Source: Moniliophthora roreri (taxonomy: Eukaryota > Basidiomycota > Agaricomycetes > Agaricales > Marasmiaceae). Taken from it: a stretch of DNA of 64,000 nucleotides. The position numbers and the translations under genes were made by a program. The stretch is from positions 62,001 through 126,000 of the forward strand of contig LATX02000252.1 in the NCBI GenBank assembly GCA_001466705.2. Reading direction: 5' to 3'. Positions 47,935 to 58,799 of this stretch are shown here, piece after piece. Below the pieces are notes generated by a model. That model was not told the origin of the DNA and did not search any database. It was given only the letters and a program-made list of their open reading frames with translations. Position 1 is the stretch's first letter. Every line of letters starts with the position of its first letter.

Positions 47935-50272
47935 GAGCGAGTGTGTGAGGCAGGGAAAGAAAAAAGCAACACCCACCTCGACATGAATCCAAAACTTTCT
48001 CATAAACGAATGCGCACTTCTATAAATGTAATAAAAGTGGACAGTTGAATGAACAGCAGCGAAAAAGGAACCGTTTAGCCAACGTCGACGTTGGGAGATG
48101 AGTTCCGGGACCTGTGTTGGTGAGAAGCGATTAGCGAACCCCGAACCCGAAAAACCGAAAACCGAAAACCGAAATTCAAAGATGCAACCATTACCTGATC
48201 AGGTACATCCGTAATAGCATATGCACTCTTGACATAGTGCAATATCCAACTTCCACCTCGTTTTGAGACTAATTCCCAACATAGGATCTATAGAGCGTCA
48301 GCTCCCGAAAGGATGAGAGAGAGAGAGAGAGAGAGAGAGGGAGTATAGGGACACGTACACGATCCTCCGCCAAATACATATTCGCCGTAAATATATCCGC
48401 TCCTGCCCCATGCATCTTTTCTCCCAAAAAGTATTTCTGAAGTGGACCTTCACCTAGGGGATCGTTTTGAAGTGCAATGTACCTGTGTGTACAAACCACA
48501 TCAACCCTTTGCACGAAAAAAAGAGAGAGAGAGAAAGAGAAAAAAAAAAAAAAAAAACCACCACTCACCGATACGCACTAAACGCCCCCGGCAACACCGT
48601 AATATACCCAAACACACTCTCCAACGGTTTATCCAAAATATTACTCATCTTGTACTCGAAATTCTGCGCCGCCACGAGGGGATTAACCAAATTAAGTCCC
48701 CATTTGCCTTTAAGAGCTACAATCTCCCCACATGCACCTCCTACATTTGAATTGATATCGAACGCTTTCCAGAGATGGTAGATGGATGTAGGACCAGGCA
48801 TGGTACCCACATCGAGGAGGACACAAACGTTGGGGTTGAGAATGGGTCCGAAAGCGTTGAAGAACCAGCGGTGAGAGTTGATCTTTTTTTGGTTTTTTTC
48901 TTTGAGGCAAAAGATGAGTTGGACGGGGACGTGACCTTTTTCGGGGCCTTCGATTTTGAGGGAGGGGGTTACGCTGACTAGATTCGAATTGACCCGTTAG
49001 CCGCAGTACGAGGAGGGAGGGAGAGAGAGATGAAGAAACGCACTCTGCGTCGTATACTCATAAATATGCGCCGTCACCTCCTTTCCATTAATCACATTCT
49101 TTGCTACACCATCTTGATAAGCACCCATGGCAGCGATAACGGAGAGGGTTCGCGAGTTGATCTTTTGTCGACCGTCTGAAACGATACATACGACGACTTT
49201 TTTCCAGCCGTCTTTACCCCATGTTTTGGAACGGTCGCGTTTACAGAGGTGAGCAATGTTTTTCATTACACCGTGCATTGTTCGACAAAAGAGCTGTTGG
49301 GGGTGGTGGGGGTGAGTGTAGGGGGTAAGAGGGGGGCGGGCGGGCGAACGCACCTCTTCGTCTTCGTTATACATCGTCATGACGATAAACAACTCTGTTC
49401 TCCTCGGAGGATCATAATGTACTTGACGTAGCGTGAAACCCGAATCTTTAAAGTCATTAGGGTCACTGACAAACATGGGCGTTAGCCTCGGGAGGTTGCA
49501 TAAAGGGTAAACTACTCACCAAGTAGCAGCACTATACCTCATATGCGTAAACTCCCTCTCATTCTTCTCCCTACACAGATCCAACAATTTCGACGGCACT
49601 TCATTATCCAAAACGAAATTGCCATGAAAAAGTTCGACTTTTTTGATCGTTTTGTATCGACGAGGGACACGTTGGGGGATTCGGCCATAACGAATGTTGG
49701 ATTGGTCTTCGGAGGAGTTGTAGGCACCTGGCATTGAGAGTGGTGCTGATGGTTCGGGAAAGTCGAAACCTCCGCCGCCGCCGGGGAGACGCATGGCGTT
49801 GTTGGAGGATGTGTTTCGGTGTAAGAGGGGCATGTCTAGGCCATCGTTGTCGTCTGGGTTGTTGGAGTGTTGGACGGGACCGTCATCGTGGAGTTCGTAT
49901 GAGGTACGGTGATATAATGTAGAGGGGGTATTGAATGGGTCTTGTTGAGGAGGAGGAGGAGGGGAGAGGTGACCTGCGGGTGCATAAGGGGGGTCATAGA
50001 ATTGTTGAGGAGGTGGGGGAGGAGGAGGACTAGTCGTGTGGGGAATGTATGGATCGTATGGTTCGTATTGTGGTTGTGTTGGAGGAGGAGGAGGAGGAGG
50101 AGGAGGAGGAGAAGCGAAACCACCTGGGTAGTATTGAGATTGTGTTTGAGTAGGTTGAGGAGGATAAGCGTCGTTGAAATGTCTTCTATTTGCTTCAGGC
50201 TAGAAGGAATGATTAGCCTCTGTCTTTTGCTTGAATTTTTGAGCGTACATCACTGTAATCGTAGTGAGCCAT
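46485..50272 (-). CDS. Chitin synthase, division 1 (probably class III)
   Basis: The enzyme polymerises UDP-GlcNAc into chitin at the plasma membrane. It starts at ATG 50272 (MAHYDYSD, 24-base exon), then exon 2 begins at 50199. The N terminus is Pro-rich and disordered ([17 protein letters not shown]). The chitin synthase N-terminal domain begins [20 protein letters not shown]. The catalytic domain shows [54 protein letters not shown], the EDR triad near 48365 and QRRRWLNG near 48073-48096. C-terminal membrane segments follow and the last exon ends [13 protein letters not shown] 46487-46485. [20 protein letters not shown] favours class III. The gene has about a dozen introns. One holds a run of 32 G, another a GA microsatellite. 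Length and motifs look complete, about 900 residues. Confidence 0.93.
47901..47932. repeat. Poly-G tract (32 G on + strand)
   Basis: Thirty-two consecutive G lie inside a chitin synthase intron, so the transcript carries a C run. Such a tract is prone to length error in sequencing and could slip in replication. A GA dinucleotide repeat occurs in another intron at about 48316-48340. Confidence 0.9.
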
Positions 50273-50665
50273 GGCAGTCAAAGGAGGATGAGACAGCGTA
50301 CCAGAGCAAAAGACCAACGTCAATCGCTTTTGGGTTACCCTGTTTCGATTGATGACATAATACATGACAACGAGGGTGGCGGCTGTGCTATTATCTATAT
50401 CACCAACCACGCCCGCAGCATCCCCGCTTTGCCCGTTGTTCCGTTTCCCGACTAGAAGCACCGCTCTCTTTGACTGCGGTCAAAGTGGATAAAAGTGGAG
50501 AGTGTACACTGCAGGTATTCTCACTCTCTTCCCCTGGCGTTTAATTATACCGCCCATCAACAGTTGACACTCGACAGGTCAGCGCTTCAGGGTCGTAGAC
50601 ACCGAGCGTGCCTTCATGTTCCTAGCTTCGCATCGAGGAGGTTATTACCTTTCCATTTGTCGTCT

Positions 50666-50764
50666 GGGCACATGGTGTAGTTGGTTATCACATCCGCTTA
50701 GCATGAAGGGATCCTTTGATTAGAAGCTTGCGGGGGGTGCTGGGTTCAATTCCCAGTGTGTCCA
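50666..50764 (+). tRNA. tRNA-Ala (AGC) with 25-nt intron, second copy
   Basis: The mature sequence is identical to that of the gene at 46105-46203, on the opposite strand: acceptor GGGCACA/TGTGTCC with G3-U70, anticodon AGC, T arm CTGGG-TTCAATT-CCCAG. The intron also has 25 nt but its sequence differs, apart from an AAGCT near its end. The gene lies about 390 bp upstream of the chitin synthase start and is transcribed away from it. Confidence 0.9.
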
Positions 50765-51189
50765 ATCCGATGTTTTCCAAGCTGGGATTTGTTCTTTTTC
50801 CATGGACAACCTAGGCTTTTACCCACGGGCGTTGTATGAAGACTTGTGTTGGGATTAGTACTGTGATATCACTGGCTGCTGGTAAACTCTTTGTGCGGTG
50901 GGTGGTTAGGAGTCTGAGGATAACCGCCACATCACACGAGGAAAGAAAAATCTAATACCCGAATTTACGAGTTCCATGTAGTGCTAATAACCAACCTTTG
51001 TACGCTGGAGAGGGCCGAGTGGTCTGGCTATTGCGATGCCGAAGACGATGCTGCTGGTTCTGGATGATGGCTAACTATGTAGACTATGCGCCGGAAGCTC
51101 ATGCCAAACACTGCTAAACAGGCCTGGAACCTCCGCTCCGTGCCCCGGTCCCCCTACTACAACGCTTGTTCTGCATCCGCCACCCTTAA

Positions 51190-51240
51190 AACTGGGTGAG
51201 GGTGCACAGTTCAATTCTCAGTGTGGGGATCCGATCCATA
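51190..51240 (+). pseudogene. Decayed tRNA-Ala 3' half
   Basis: GGGTGCACAGTTCAATTCTC followed by AGTGTGGGGATCCGATCC resembles the 3' half and downstream flank of the intact gene at 50666 (GGGTGCTGGGTTCAATTCCC, AGTGTGTCCAATCCGAT). The T stem is mismatched and there is no 5' half, so it cannot be a functional tRNA. Similarity beyond the tRNA end suggests a DNA-level duplication. Confidence 0.55.
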
Positions 51241-51546
51241 GCGCAATTCCCTTCTTTGTTGTAGAAAAGTTCCATTTTGCGCAAACTGCATCACCGTGTA
51301 GTGCGTCATTGTTCCAATCGTCGTAACTAACTGAGACACTGAAGCTTCGCAGTGAAATTGATAACGTGCAAGGCGAATTTTAAATTGTTTCACCTGCGCG
51401 TCATCACAAGTCATAAAGCAAAGGCTGGCCTAGTCATTGAAGCAAAAGACAAAAAGAAAAAGCTTTTTTTTTTATTTCCTGAAAAAAAAAAAAAAAACTC
51501 ATACAACGCTCCCCCCGGCAACATTATATACAAAGCCCTGTATCCA

Positions 51547-52361
51547 TCAATACACCCCAGGAACCAAACTATACCTCACACGCTTTCTCCAGTCCTCCCA
51601 CTCCTTTCCAAACTGCTTCTTCATCAACACATCCTCATCCTTCATCCTCATCAAAAACACCACACACTGTACCAACATACACCCCACCCATATATACACC
51701 AGTGCCACATACCCACCACCATGTTCACAGATCCACGAATGCGGAGCAAAATGGACAGCTATAGTCCCGAGGAGATTGATCCATCCTCCAGCGTAACCTG
51801 GGTGTCGAACGATGGAACAAGGACCGGTTTGAACGAGTTTGGGAGAGTGCTGTGAGGAGGGTTTTTGGGATAGCTCGCCTGCGCGGACTAGTTCGAATCT
51901 GTAGGAATCGGCTAGTGCTTGATAACATTTGAAGCGGATTATGCCACCCGAGAATGAGAGGAATACGCCGAGTAGAAACAAGGGGGGTAGTTTGATTTTT
52001 TGCGTCGCGTGGGACGGGGACGGGGACGGGGACGGGGACAAGGATAGGAATGTCTGAGAAAGGATGAATACGATCTCGTTTATGGATGCGAGATAGAATA
52101 ATGCCTATATATGTTGCTTTTGAGCACACTGCGAATATATACACACACACAAAAAAAAAAAGTTTCACATACCAACTCGATTGGAAACATATATATAGAA
52201 GCAAAGAGGAGAAACCACTCTCGTGCTTCTGGGGAAAGTCCTCGGAGCGATGGCTTGGGAGGGAGAGTTTTGCAAAGACCATTTGGAGGTGTGAAGGTGA
52301 TACCAAAAGAAATGGTGCAAGCGACCACTAGAAGCAATTTCACTAGTCCAAGGAATATCAT
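51547..52361 (-). CDS. ICMT-like membrane methyltransferase
   Basis: Two exons, 52361-52173 and 52104-51547, with a 68-bp GT-AG intron, give about 248 residues. The isoprenylcysteine carboxyl methyltransferase family methylates C-terminal prenyl-cysteines (or related substrates) at the ER membrane with SAM. Visible are hydrophobic helices (MIFLGLVKLLLVVACTISFG, PLFLLGVFLSFSGG), the SAM-binding GPCSIVRHPGYAGG at residues 157-170 and the family C-terminal pattern KQFGKEWEDWRKRVRYSLVP ending GVY. A six-base repeat (CCCCGT units, 52011-52040) encodes a Pro-Ser run near residues 86-94. The upstream ATG at 52397 would add 12 residues. Its duplicate at 57923-58694 uses the same internal ATG, which is why I chose 52361. 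Agaricomycetes carry many ICMT paralogues, so this need not be the Ste14 orthologue. Confidence 0.88.
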
Positions 52362-52771
52362 GGTTGGGATGAACTGCCGAAAATTATGTTCCCCCAATAT
52401 GTTTATATATATATATATGCGCCTGTCCCACCATTTTCACGCTCCCGATACAGTAGATGGCGCGAGCGAAACATCATGGTTCCGGGGTCGCAACCCCTCT
52501 TTCCTACAAGAAGATCAAGAAAAACCGTCACTCAATCAGGCAAAAAACAGCCTACGGCAGCTTTCGCGCTGCTTTTTCTTTTTGCCGGCTGTTTTTCCTT
52601 CTGCCTGGCACTTTGGTACAAGTGTTGTAGCCTCAAAGTTTATGATATTGTGGCGACGCGGAACAATTGCCACGTGTTTCGGAATTCATTCTCGAGTGCT
52701 CCACCTCAGACCTCAGACCCACGTGGCCAAACGGATGGGTTCGAAGACTCTAACGCTTTGACTTGTGTTGG

Positions 52772-52772
<1 letters not shown>

Positions 52773-52803
<31 letters not shown>
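52773..52803. repeat. Poly-T tract (31 T)
   Basis: An uninterrupted run of 31 T lies in intergenic sequence upstream of the ICMT-like gene. It could be the reverse of a retroposon poly-A tail, but no flanking duplication was identified. Confidence 0.85.
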
Positions 52804-53279
52804 CGCTCTTACATTCTTACCTTCCCGGTCTCCTTTCAAGGGCCTCCTTGAAGTTGGATCCATAGATCCCGAATCCAAAATGAGGGAAGGGGAAGGCCCC
52901 GCTCGGTCAAACGGTAAGCGGAAAAAAGCTCATCCTTCCCCCCCACCCTGGGTTCGAAAACTTGAATATCAAAATCGTCAAAATCAAAAAGCGTAGCCTA
53001 CACCGCCAATGTGTCCTGACCTCCTCACGAGGTCATAGGGCTGATGTTGTGCGATCTCCCCCGCTCGCCAATGCTTGACCTCAGAAGATGTCGAAAAATC
53101 GATTCGTTGACCTCCTACGAGACCCCGGGTTCGATCAGGATTCCGCACGGGTAGCAACGCCATCACGGCTTGCATTACGGCTCACCTTTTTACGGTTCCT
53201 GTTCCGTGCCGCCGATCCTTTTGCTTTTGAATCATTCCAATTTCTAAGTGCGGCAAACACATATATCATTAATGAATCT

Positions 53280-54070
53280 AGACTAGTACAGAGTACAACA
53301 TGGTGGGTCTAAGCTACCATAAGTCCCCNCTCTGCCCCCTCTGATTGTGAATATATGATGAGTTTGTTTGGTGTATAAATTTGTGTGCCATTCCAGTTTT
53401 GCTTCCTCACTACAGGCCCTGGAGATTGGTCCTGAGTGACTCCAGAGAGATAGAAATCTGATAACGAACTTGCATCGTAAGAGATAAGAGTAACATCTTG
53501 AGTGTGTTATAGCACTTTTCTAAGAGAAACTTTACACCAAGAAGGAGCCTTGGGCACTTGGAGTGTGGCCTGTGTGTGTATCAGGTTGTGACACACTTAG
53601 AGTCTTAGCAAGGGGTGTGCCTGCGCTGAACTCTTTGTAGAAATTGGTCTAGGACCTTTTTCCAGTACACTGTGTGCTGTAGTTATCTTGAAGAAGTCTT
53701 GAACTCCGTAGGGTCAGACTATATCGGCTATTGAGTCTTTGTATGGGACTGTAGCTCTTGTGTTTGTGCCTTGTGCACTGTGTTCTTTGTGTTTTGTGTG
53801 TGTGTTTGTGATATAAAACATTTTAAAATCATATATACTCCTCTGGAGGTGAACACTTTGAAGTAGAACACTTCAATAAGAGAGAATCAACCTAGCTAGG
53901 AGTTTTGTTGGCATTCTAAGTGCGGTAACTCTGATCACGTTGATCCACACTTGCACAACAAACTGAGTTAGACTTTTGGAGGTTATCTTTTTAGGTAGTT
54001 TTCCACTAGTCTTATCTTAGACAAATTATTGGATACCCAGAAGACAACACTTCTTTGCTGGAAAGAGGTT
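53280..54070. repeat. LTR-like repeat sequence
   Basis: The stretch is CpG-poor and TG-rich, with TTGTGTTTTGTGTGTGTGTT near 53785-53805. The words TTCTAAGTGCGG occur at both 53242 and 53915. An N lies at 53328. Composition suits a solo LTR or decayed LTR retrotransposon end, but no matching second copy or primer-binding site could be fixed. Short frames only. Confidence 0.35.
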
Positions 54071-54648
54071 CTAAGAGTCTGGGGAGAATGATTTCTGGAC
54101 AGGAAACGTGCAAGTGGCTCGAGAGAATCTCATTTGTACCCAAGCATGCAAGTAAGCAGAAATATAGTCATCTCTATCATGAATGAAACCACAGGAAGAG
54201 CCTGGAGTAATGCATAGGCTCATGTTGATGACCTGACGGCAGATAATGAATATGCAAAATCCATGCATGTCTTGAAAGTCCAGTTCAGATGCCTGAGACA
54301 GTGTCCATCACAAGTAGAGGGTCCAGGGCTCTTAAGCTTCAAAAAGGTACAACCAAAGTTGCCATAAGAGGTATAGAGGCCAATAACAGATGTAAGAGTC
54401 CTAGTTTCCAAGCCAAAAAGACAGATTAGGTGGTCGAGGTCATGGAAAGAAGTCAAGAAACAGCTGATTTCACTAAGTCCAAACTCATCTTTGGCAGGGC
54501 CTGCCAAAATGGCCCCAGTTTGTGCCAGTCCCTTCGGTCTCGTCATTCCCTTTGCCGCCACTCCAAACTTTTTTCAAATAGTAAACAGACCCTGAGTAGA
54601 CAAGACCGAATGGGAATGGGCACGAGTCTACCTATGTATATTCACGCT

Positions 54649-56337
54649 CAGTGAAAAACCCATCTGTTTGGGTATGTTGAGAGGTGTTCACGTCAGTTGA
54701 GGCAGAGTTTGATATGTTCACATCAGCTCAAATCCCATGAAATCATCATGCTCACCACCTGTGCACATACCGACATAGCTGTACATATCCATGCGACAAC
54801 AAAGAGTCTTTGATTTGCCATTTTCCTCGCTTCATTTGTGAACTCAACTTGTCACTGGCCCCGAGATCTGGTCCACACTATGTCCACCATGGCACAAGCA
54901 CCTCTTTCCTCTGTACATGACTACTCCAACAAAAATGCCAAGGCCCATGAAAGTCATTCAGAGCTGTCGCTCCTGAAGACTACTAGGAAAGCTGCTAGTG
55001 CTGCTTCAGCTTGGCTCAAAGGGTAAGTCATGTTCTGCATTATATTATATGATACACAACCAACCATTCTTACTAGGCACTACTCTGGGACAGTCGAAGA
55101 CTCTTAGATTGATTCTCAAGCATGGTTGGCAGATGAATATGCCAAGAGTGGAGCTGATATGTTTGTTGAAACAGGCAAACAAGGTGTGAACGTTAAACCA
55201 AATTACATAGCAAACATGCACTAACTCGGAGTGGCGGACCTGAGTTTGCCACCCCCTTGCAAGTCAAAGAAAAGGCAAATGGACACTGTGGAAGACAAGG
55301 ACAAGCCAAACAATCATTATAACATCAGCAAAAACCAGAAAGTGTTATAACCTAGCTCCGGAGGGATTATAACTTGGTTGTTGCTTGGTTGGTGGGGGTT
55401 ATAACTGGTTTTAAGGGTTATAATACCCTGCAGGTGGATTATAAACCCTGGGGAACTCATTATAGCACTACACAGTTTTTGCTGATGAAGAATCCAAAGA
55501 GAGAAGCATGTGTTTCCTATCATCTCTATTGGCATCTTTGGTTACTGAATACTTTTCTAGCACTCTAATGAATCTCATTGATGATGAAAAGTGAAAAATA
55601 ATGGACCTCGAGGCATGACTAGCTCGCACTGAAGGTGAGCTCAACACAGTGAAGGCACAGCTCACCTTTACGGAAGGTGAACAAGACAGCATCCGACTCG
55701 GGTTTGATCACACAAAGAAGGAACTGAACACCTCAGTGACGAAACACTCACCTTTTTAATAGAGAGCTGTGTGCCATTGATTGGGCCAAGAAGAATCCAG
55801 AAGGAACTGCTGAAGAGTATGACAACTATTGGAGATCTATTGATGTGGAACTTCTCAGTATGTTTACTTCTTGTTGGCTCTCTTGTATCTGTGCTAACAG
55901 GCCAATAATAGTATTGGAAAGTGAAATCAGACAAGGCAAAGAGCAGCAGGTCAGAGGTATGGTTAATAACTCTAGTTCCATATCCATTATACCTTGCTTA
56001 CTTGTATCCAGGCTGCTAAAGGTTGTGCTTCTAGCAATGCAAAGAGCTCAAGGGGCACCGAACAGTGGGGCTAGCGACATTAGAAATACAGTACATACTA
56101 TGGATGCATTGAACATATTAAGACTGACATATACATACAATAATAGGCTGTAATATGTCAATATGAGCCAAGGCATGTCATTACTGGGTTTGAGCAGAAA
56201 CATATCTAAGCCAATGCAAGCAGAATTGTCAAAATCAAAACCTTCATATTCTCACTTTTTTCTGTTCTGATCAGTCCTGCTCGGCTGGACTGATACCGCC
56301 TTATTCCAACATACCCGAACAGACGGGTTTTTCACTG
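54649..56337. mobile_element. Non-autonomous hAT-like element with 31-bp TIRs
   Basis: The left TIR (54649-54679) begins CAGTGAAAAACCCATCTGTT and the right TIR (56307-56337) is its inverse with two mismatches. A near-identical octamer, TTCACGCT on the left and TTCACGCC three bases outside the right end, may be an 8-bp target duplication, as hAT transposases make. The interior holds plus-strand gene fragments. These include SSVHDYSNKNAKAHESHSEL (54919-54978), a frame with WLADEYAKSGADMFVETGKQ (55123-55182) and a coiled-coil-like piece with ARTEGELNTVKAQLTFTEGE (55621-55680). No transposase is present. Confidence 0.7.
55323..55487. mobile_element. Small TTATAAC-rich terminal-repeat element (165 bp)
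   Basis: Ends CATCAGCAAAAAC and GTTTTTGCTGATG are perfect inverses. The 165-bp interior has at least six TTATAAC/TTATAAT/TTATAAA words in one direction. Ends and interior resemble the larger element at 27896-28827 (CACCTGCAAAAAG). It is nested inside the hAT-like element at 54649-56337. Confidence 0.75.
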
Positions 56338-56629
56338 GGATTCACGCCTTGCAGGAATGGCATTGACAGTTACTCATTTTCAGGCACCTAAACATAACTC
56401 ATGGATTAAAGTTATTTTTATGTATGGTCCCATGGAGACAGAGCAGTATTTGCAACAACCTCGTTTCCTAGGGTCCCCTCGGAAATTGGAAAAAAATGCT
56501 CGGCGTATCAAGCGCTCAAGTTCCCCTGAGCGGTTCATGATATCGTGTGGTTATGAAGTAAACAATATGCAAGAAACTGGGGAGGAAGAGTCCGATTGTA
56601 CCGTGGTCAAAAATTAGGCGCTCGCCAGC

Positions 56630-57250
56630 TGTGGTGGCATGGATTCTCCAGAAACCTTGGGGCAAGAGGTGTGCAAGATCCGAATCGGGCACACAAGTCT
56701 GCTCGCGTGGTCTGCTGATAGCGGGGATTTCCGACAGAACGGCATGAACGGCACCTGGCGAAAAAAAAAATTTTTTCCCGCTTTCCGCACTTTCTCTTTC
56801 ATCACCTTGAGCCATCCGTCAATGTGGGAAAATCTTTCAAAGGGACCCAACTCTGAAAATCTCAAAATAGGTGTTAGAGAAGCGACATTTCAAGCTACCT
56901 GTCGATGGGGAGATGCATGAAGTAGCTGAGAACTTTGTGGGAGAGAAGAGAGCCGCAATGCCTGTAACACCGTCGAGGGTGAGGGTTCAGCAGAGGCAAA
57001 AGGTGGCTCATAGTAGTAGTATTCCCGAGAGTATTGTAGATGCATCGCAACAGAATGAGGATCCTTTTCTTTAAATTCAACCGTCAATCTACTCAACTCG
57101 GATTGACCTACATGCCGCATTTGCCAGCGCTCGGCAATGCTTTGGTGAGTGATAGGATCAAGAGACCACGTGAGCAGGTTTGTGTGCCCGATTCGGATCT
57201 TGTCCACCTCTTGCCTTGGGGTGTCTCGCAGAATTGGGGTTGCGAGCTGC
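56630..57250. repeat. Inverted repeat around a 0.4-kb interior
   Basis: The left arm near 56639-56725 contains CCTTGGGGCAAGAGGTGTGC, AAGATCCGAATCGGGCACAC and CGTGGTCT. An inverted, diverged copy lies at 57150-57235. A direct, partial copy of the left flank and arm (GTCCGATTGTA, TTAGGCGCTCGCCAGC) occurs at 59168-59240. This fits a MITE family with at least two insertions. The interior has a minus-strand frame of no recognised family. Confidence 0.65.
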
Positions 57251-57922
57251 GGCAATTAGGAACTAATAATCCGGTTCCTATGGTGATATCGATCCGAGTA
57301 GGAAAATCAGGCACCGATTCCAAGTATAGACTAGTTACCGCTATTTCGCGAGTTCAAATCCGCGGGATATGATTCGATAAAGGCTCATAAGAATCAGCGA
57401 GCAAGTTGTTACTTGAATACTTTCAAGTCCAAAAGCCGCAACCTGATACGTACCGTTAATGATATGTCGACTGGGGAGGCTGATTCTCTTTGTCGCGTTT
57501 GCTCGGAGAGAATTTCTAATTCGGCATTATGGGCATTATGTTCAGCTGTAATTCCGGAAAGCGCAAACTTTGTTTCACCTGCGTCATCGTGTAGAATGTG
57601 AGGTCATGTCACATCATAAATCATAGCCAAAGTAGCTAGGCTGGCCGGACATTACAGTAAACGAGAATGACTGGTTTGATGACATTGACAAGCTTCTTCA
57701 TGATTATCTCTTATCTTTTGACGACTAATCGACTCTGGACAAGACAAAACCGCATGCGACAAATAAAAACTTCTCACGTTCCCGCCATGTGGGCACAACC
57801 AACGCTCCACCCGCAACAATATAGGAGCCCTGTGGATGCGATGACCATGTGTCCATGATTTTCTAGACACCCTCGTTCTGCTTCCGCCTTTGGTGTGGTT
57901 GTGTCAATCCCGAACTTATCCA

Positions 57923-58694
57923 TCAATACACCCCAGGAATCAAGCTATACCTCACACGCTGTCTCCAAGCCTCCCATTCCCTTCCAAACTGCTTGTTCAT
58001 CAACACATCCTCATCAAAAACACTGTACACTGTACCAGCATACAAACCACCCACGTATACGCCATCATTTTTATCCCAATTCCGTGTCCGTGGATCCACG
58101 AATGCGGAGCAAAATCTACCACAATGCTTCCGATTAAATTTATCCACCCTCCGGCGTAACCTGGGTGTCGAACAACAGAATAAGGACCGGTTTGAACGAG
58201 TTTGGGAGAGTACTGTGAGGAGGGTTTCTGGGATAGCTCGCCTGCGCGGACTAGTTCAAATCTATAGGAATCGGCGAGTGCACGATAACACATGAAGCGG
58301 ATTGCGCCACCCGAGATTGAAAGGAATACGCCGAGCAGGAAGAGGGAGGGTAATTCGATTTGCGTCGTGTGAGATGAGGATGAGGATGGAAATGTTTGGG
58401 AAAGGATGAGTATGATTTCGTTTATTGATGCGAGGCAGTATAATGTCTACATATTTTGAATTGAGACTTTCAGCATACTGCAAATACACACAAAAGTTCA
58501 CGTACCAATTCAATTGGGAACATATACATAGAAGCAAAGAGGAGAAACCACTCCCTTACTTCTGGGGAGAGTCCTCGAAGCGATAGTATAGGAGGGAGAG
58601 TTTTACGGAGACCATTCGGAGGTGTGAAGGTAATACCAAAGGAAACGGTGCAAGCGACCACTAGAAACAATTTCACTAGCCCTAGGAGTATCAT
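57923..58694 (-). pseudogene. Frameshifted duplicate of the ICMT-like gene
   Basis: The exon layout equals the gene at 51547-52361: exon 1 58694-58506 (189 bp in both), intron 58505-58447, exon 2 from 58446. The SAM motif GPYSVVRHPGYAGG is intact. At about 58003-58015 a 13-bp segment present in the other copy (between CATCCTCAT direct repeats) is missing. This shifts the frame just before DEDVLMNKQFGREWEAWRQR, so translation in the upstream frame stops after LMRMC. The conserved C-terminal half of the catalytic region is therefore lost unless the deletion is a sequencing error. Flanking sequence on both sides is also duplicated. Confidence 0.8.
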
Positions 58695-58799
58695 GGTTGG
58701 GATGGTAAAGAGGTAAACTGCCAAAAACCATATGTCCAATATATATAGTGCAATCATGTCATTTCGCTATGCCACCACACACACGCTCCCGATGTCCCG

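Noticed and set aside
49836..50123. Leu/Thr-rich frames and opposite-strand Arg-rich frames upstream of the chitin synthase catalytic domain
   Set aside because: They are shadow frames of the Pro-rich N-terminal chitin synthase exon, caused by its repeated codons.
52880..53165. Possible tRNA or SINE remnants (GGGTTCGATCAGG near 53125, GGGTTCGAAAACT near 52950)
   Set aside because: Only a B-box-like word is present. No acceptor stem, anticodon arm or A box could be folded around it.
57335..57365. GAGTTCAAATCCGC, another B-box-like word
   Set aside because: No supporting cloverleaf. It lies in ordinary intergenic sequence.
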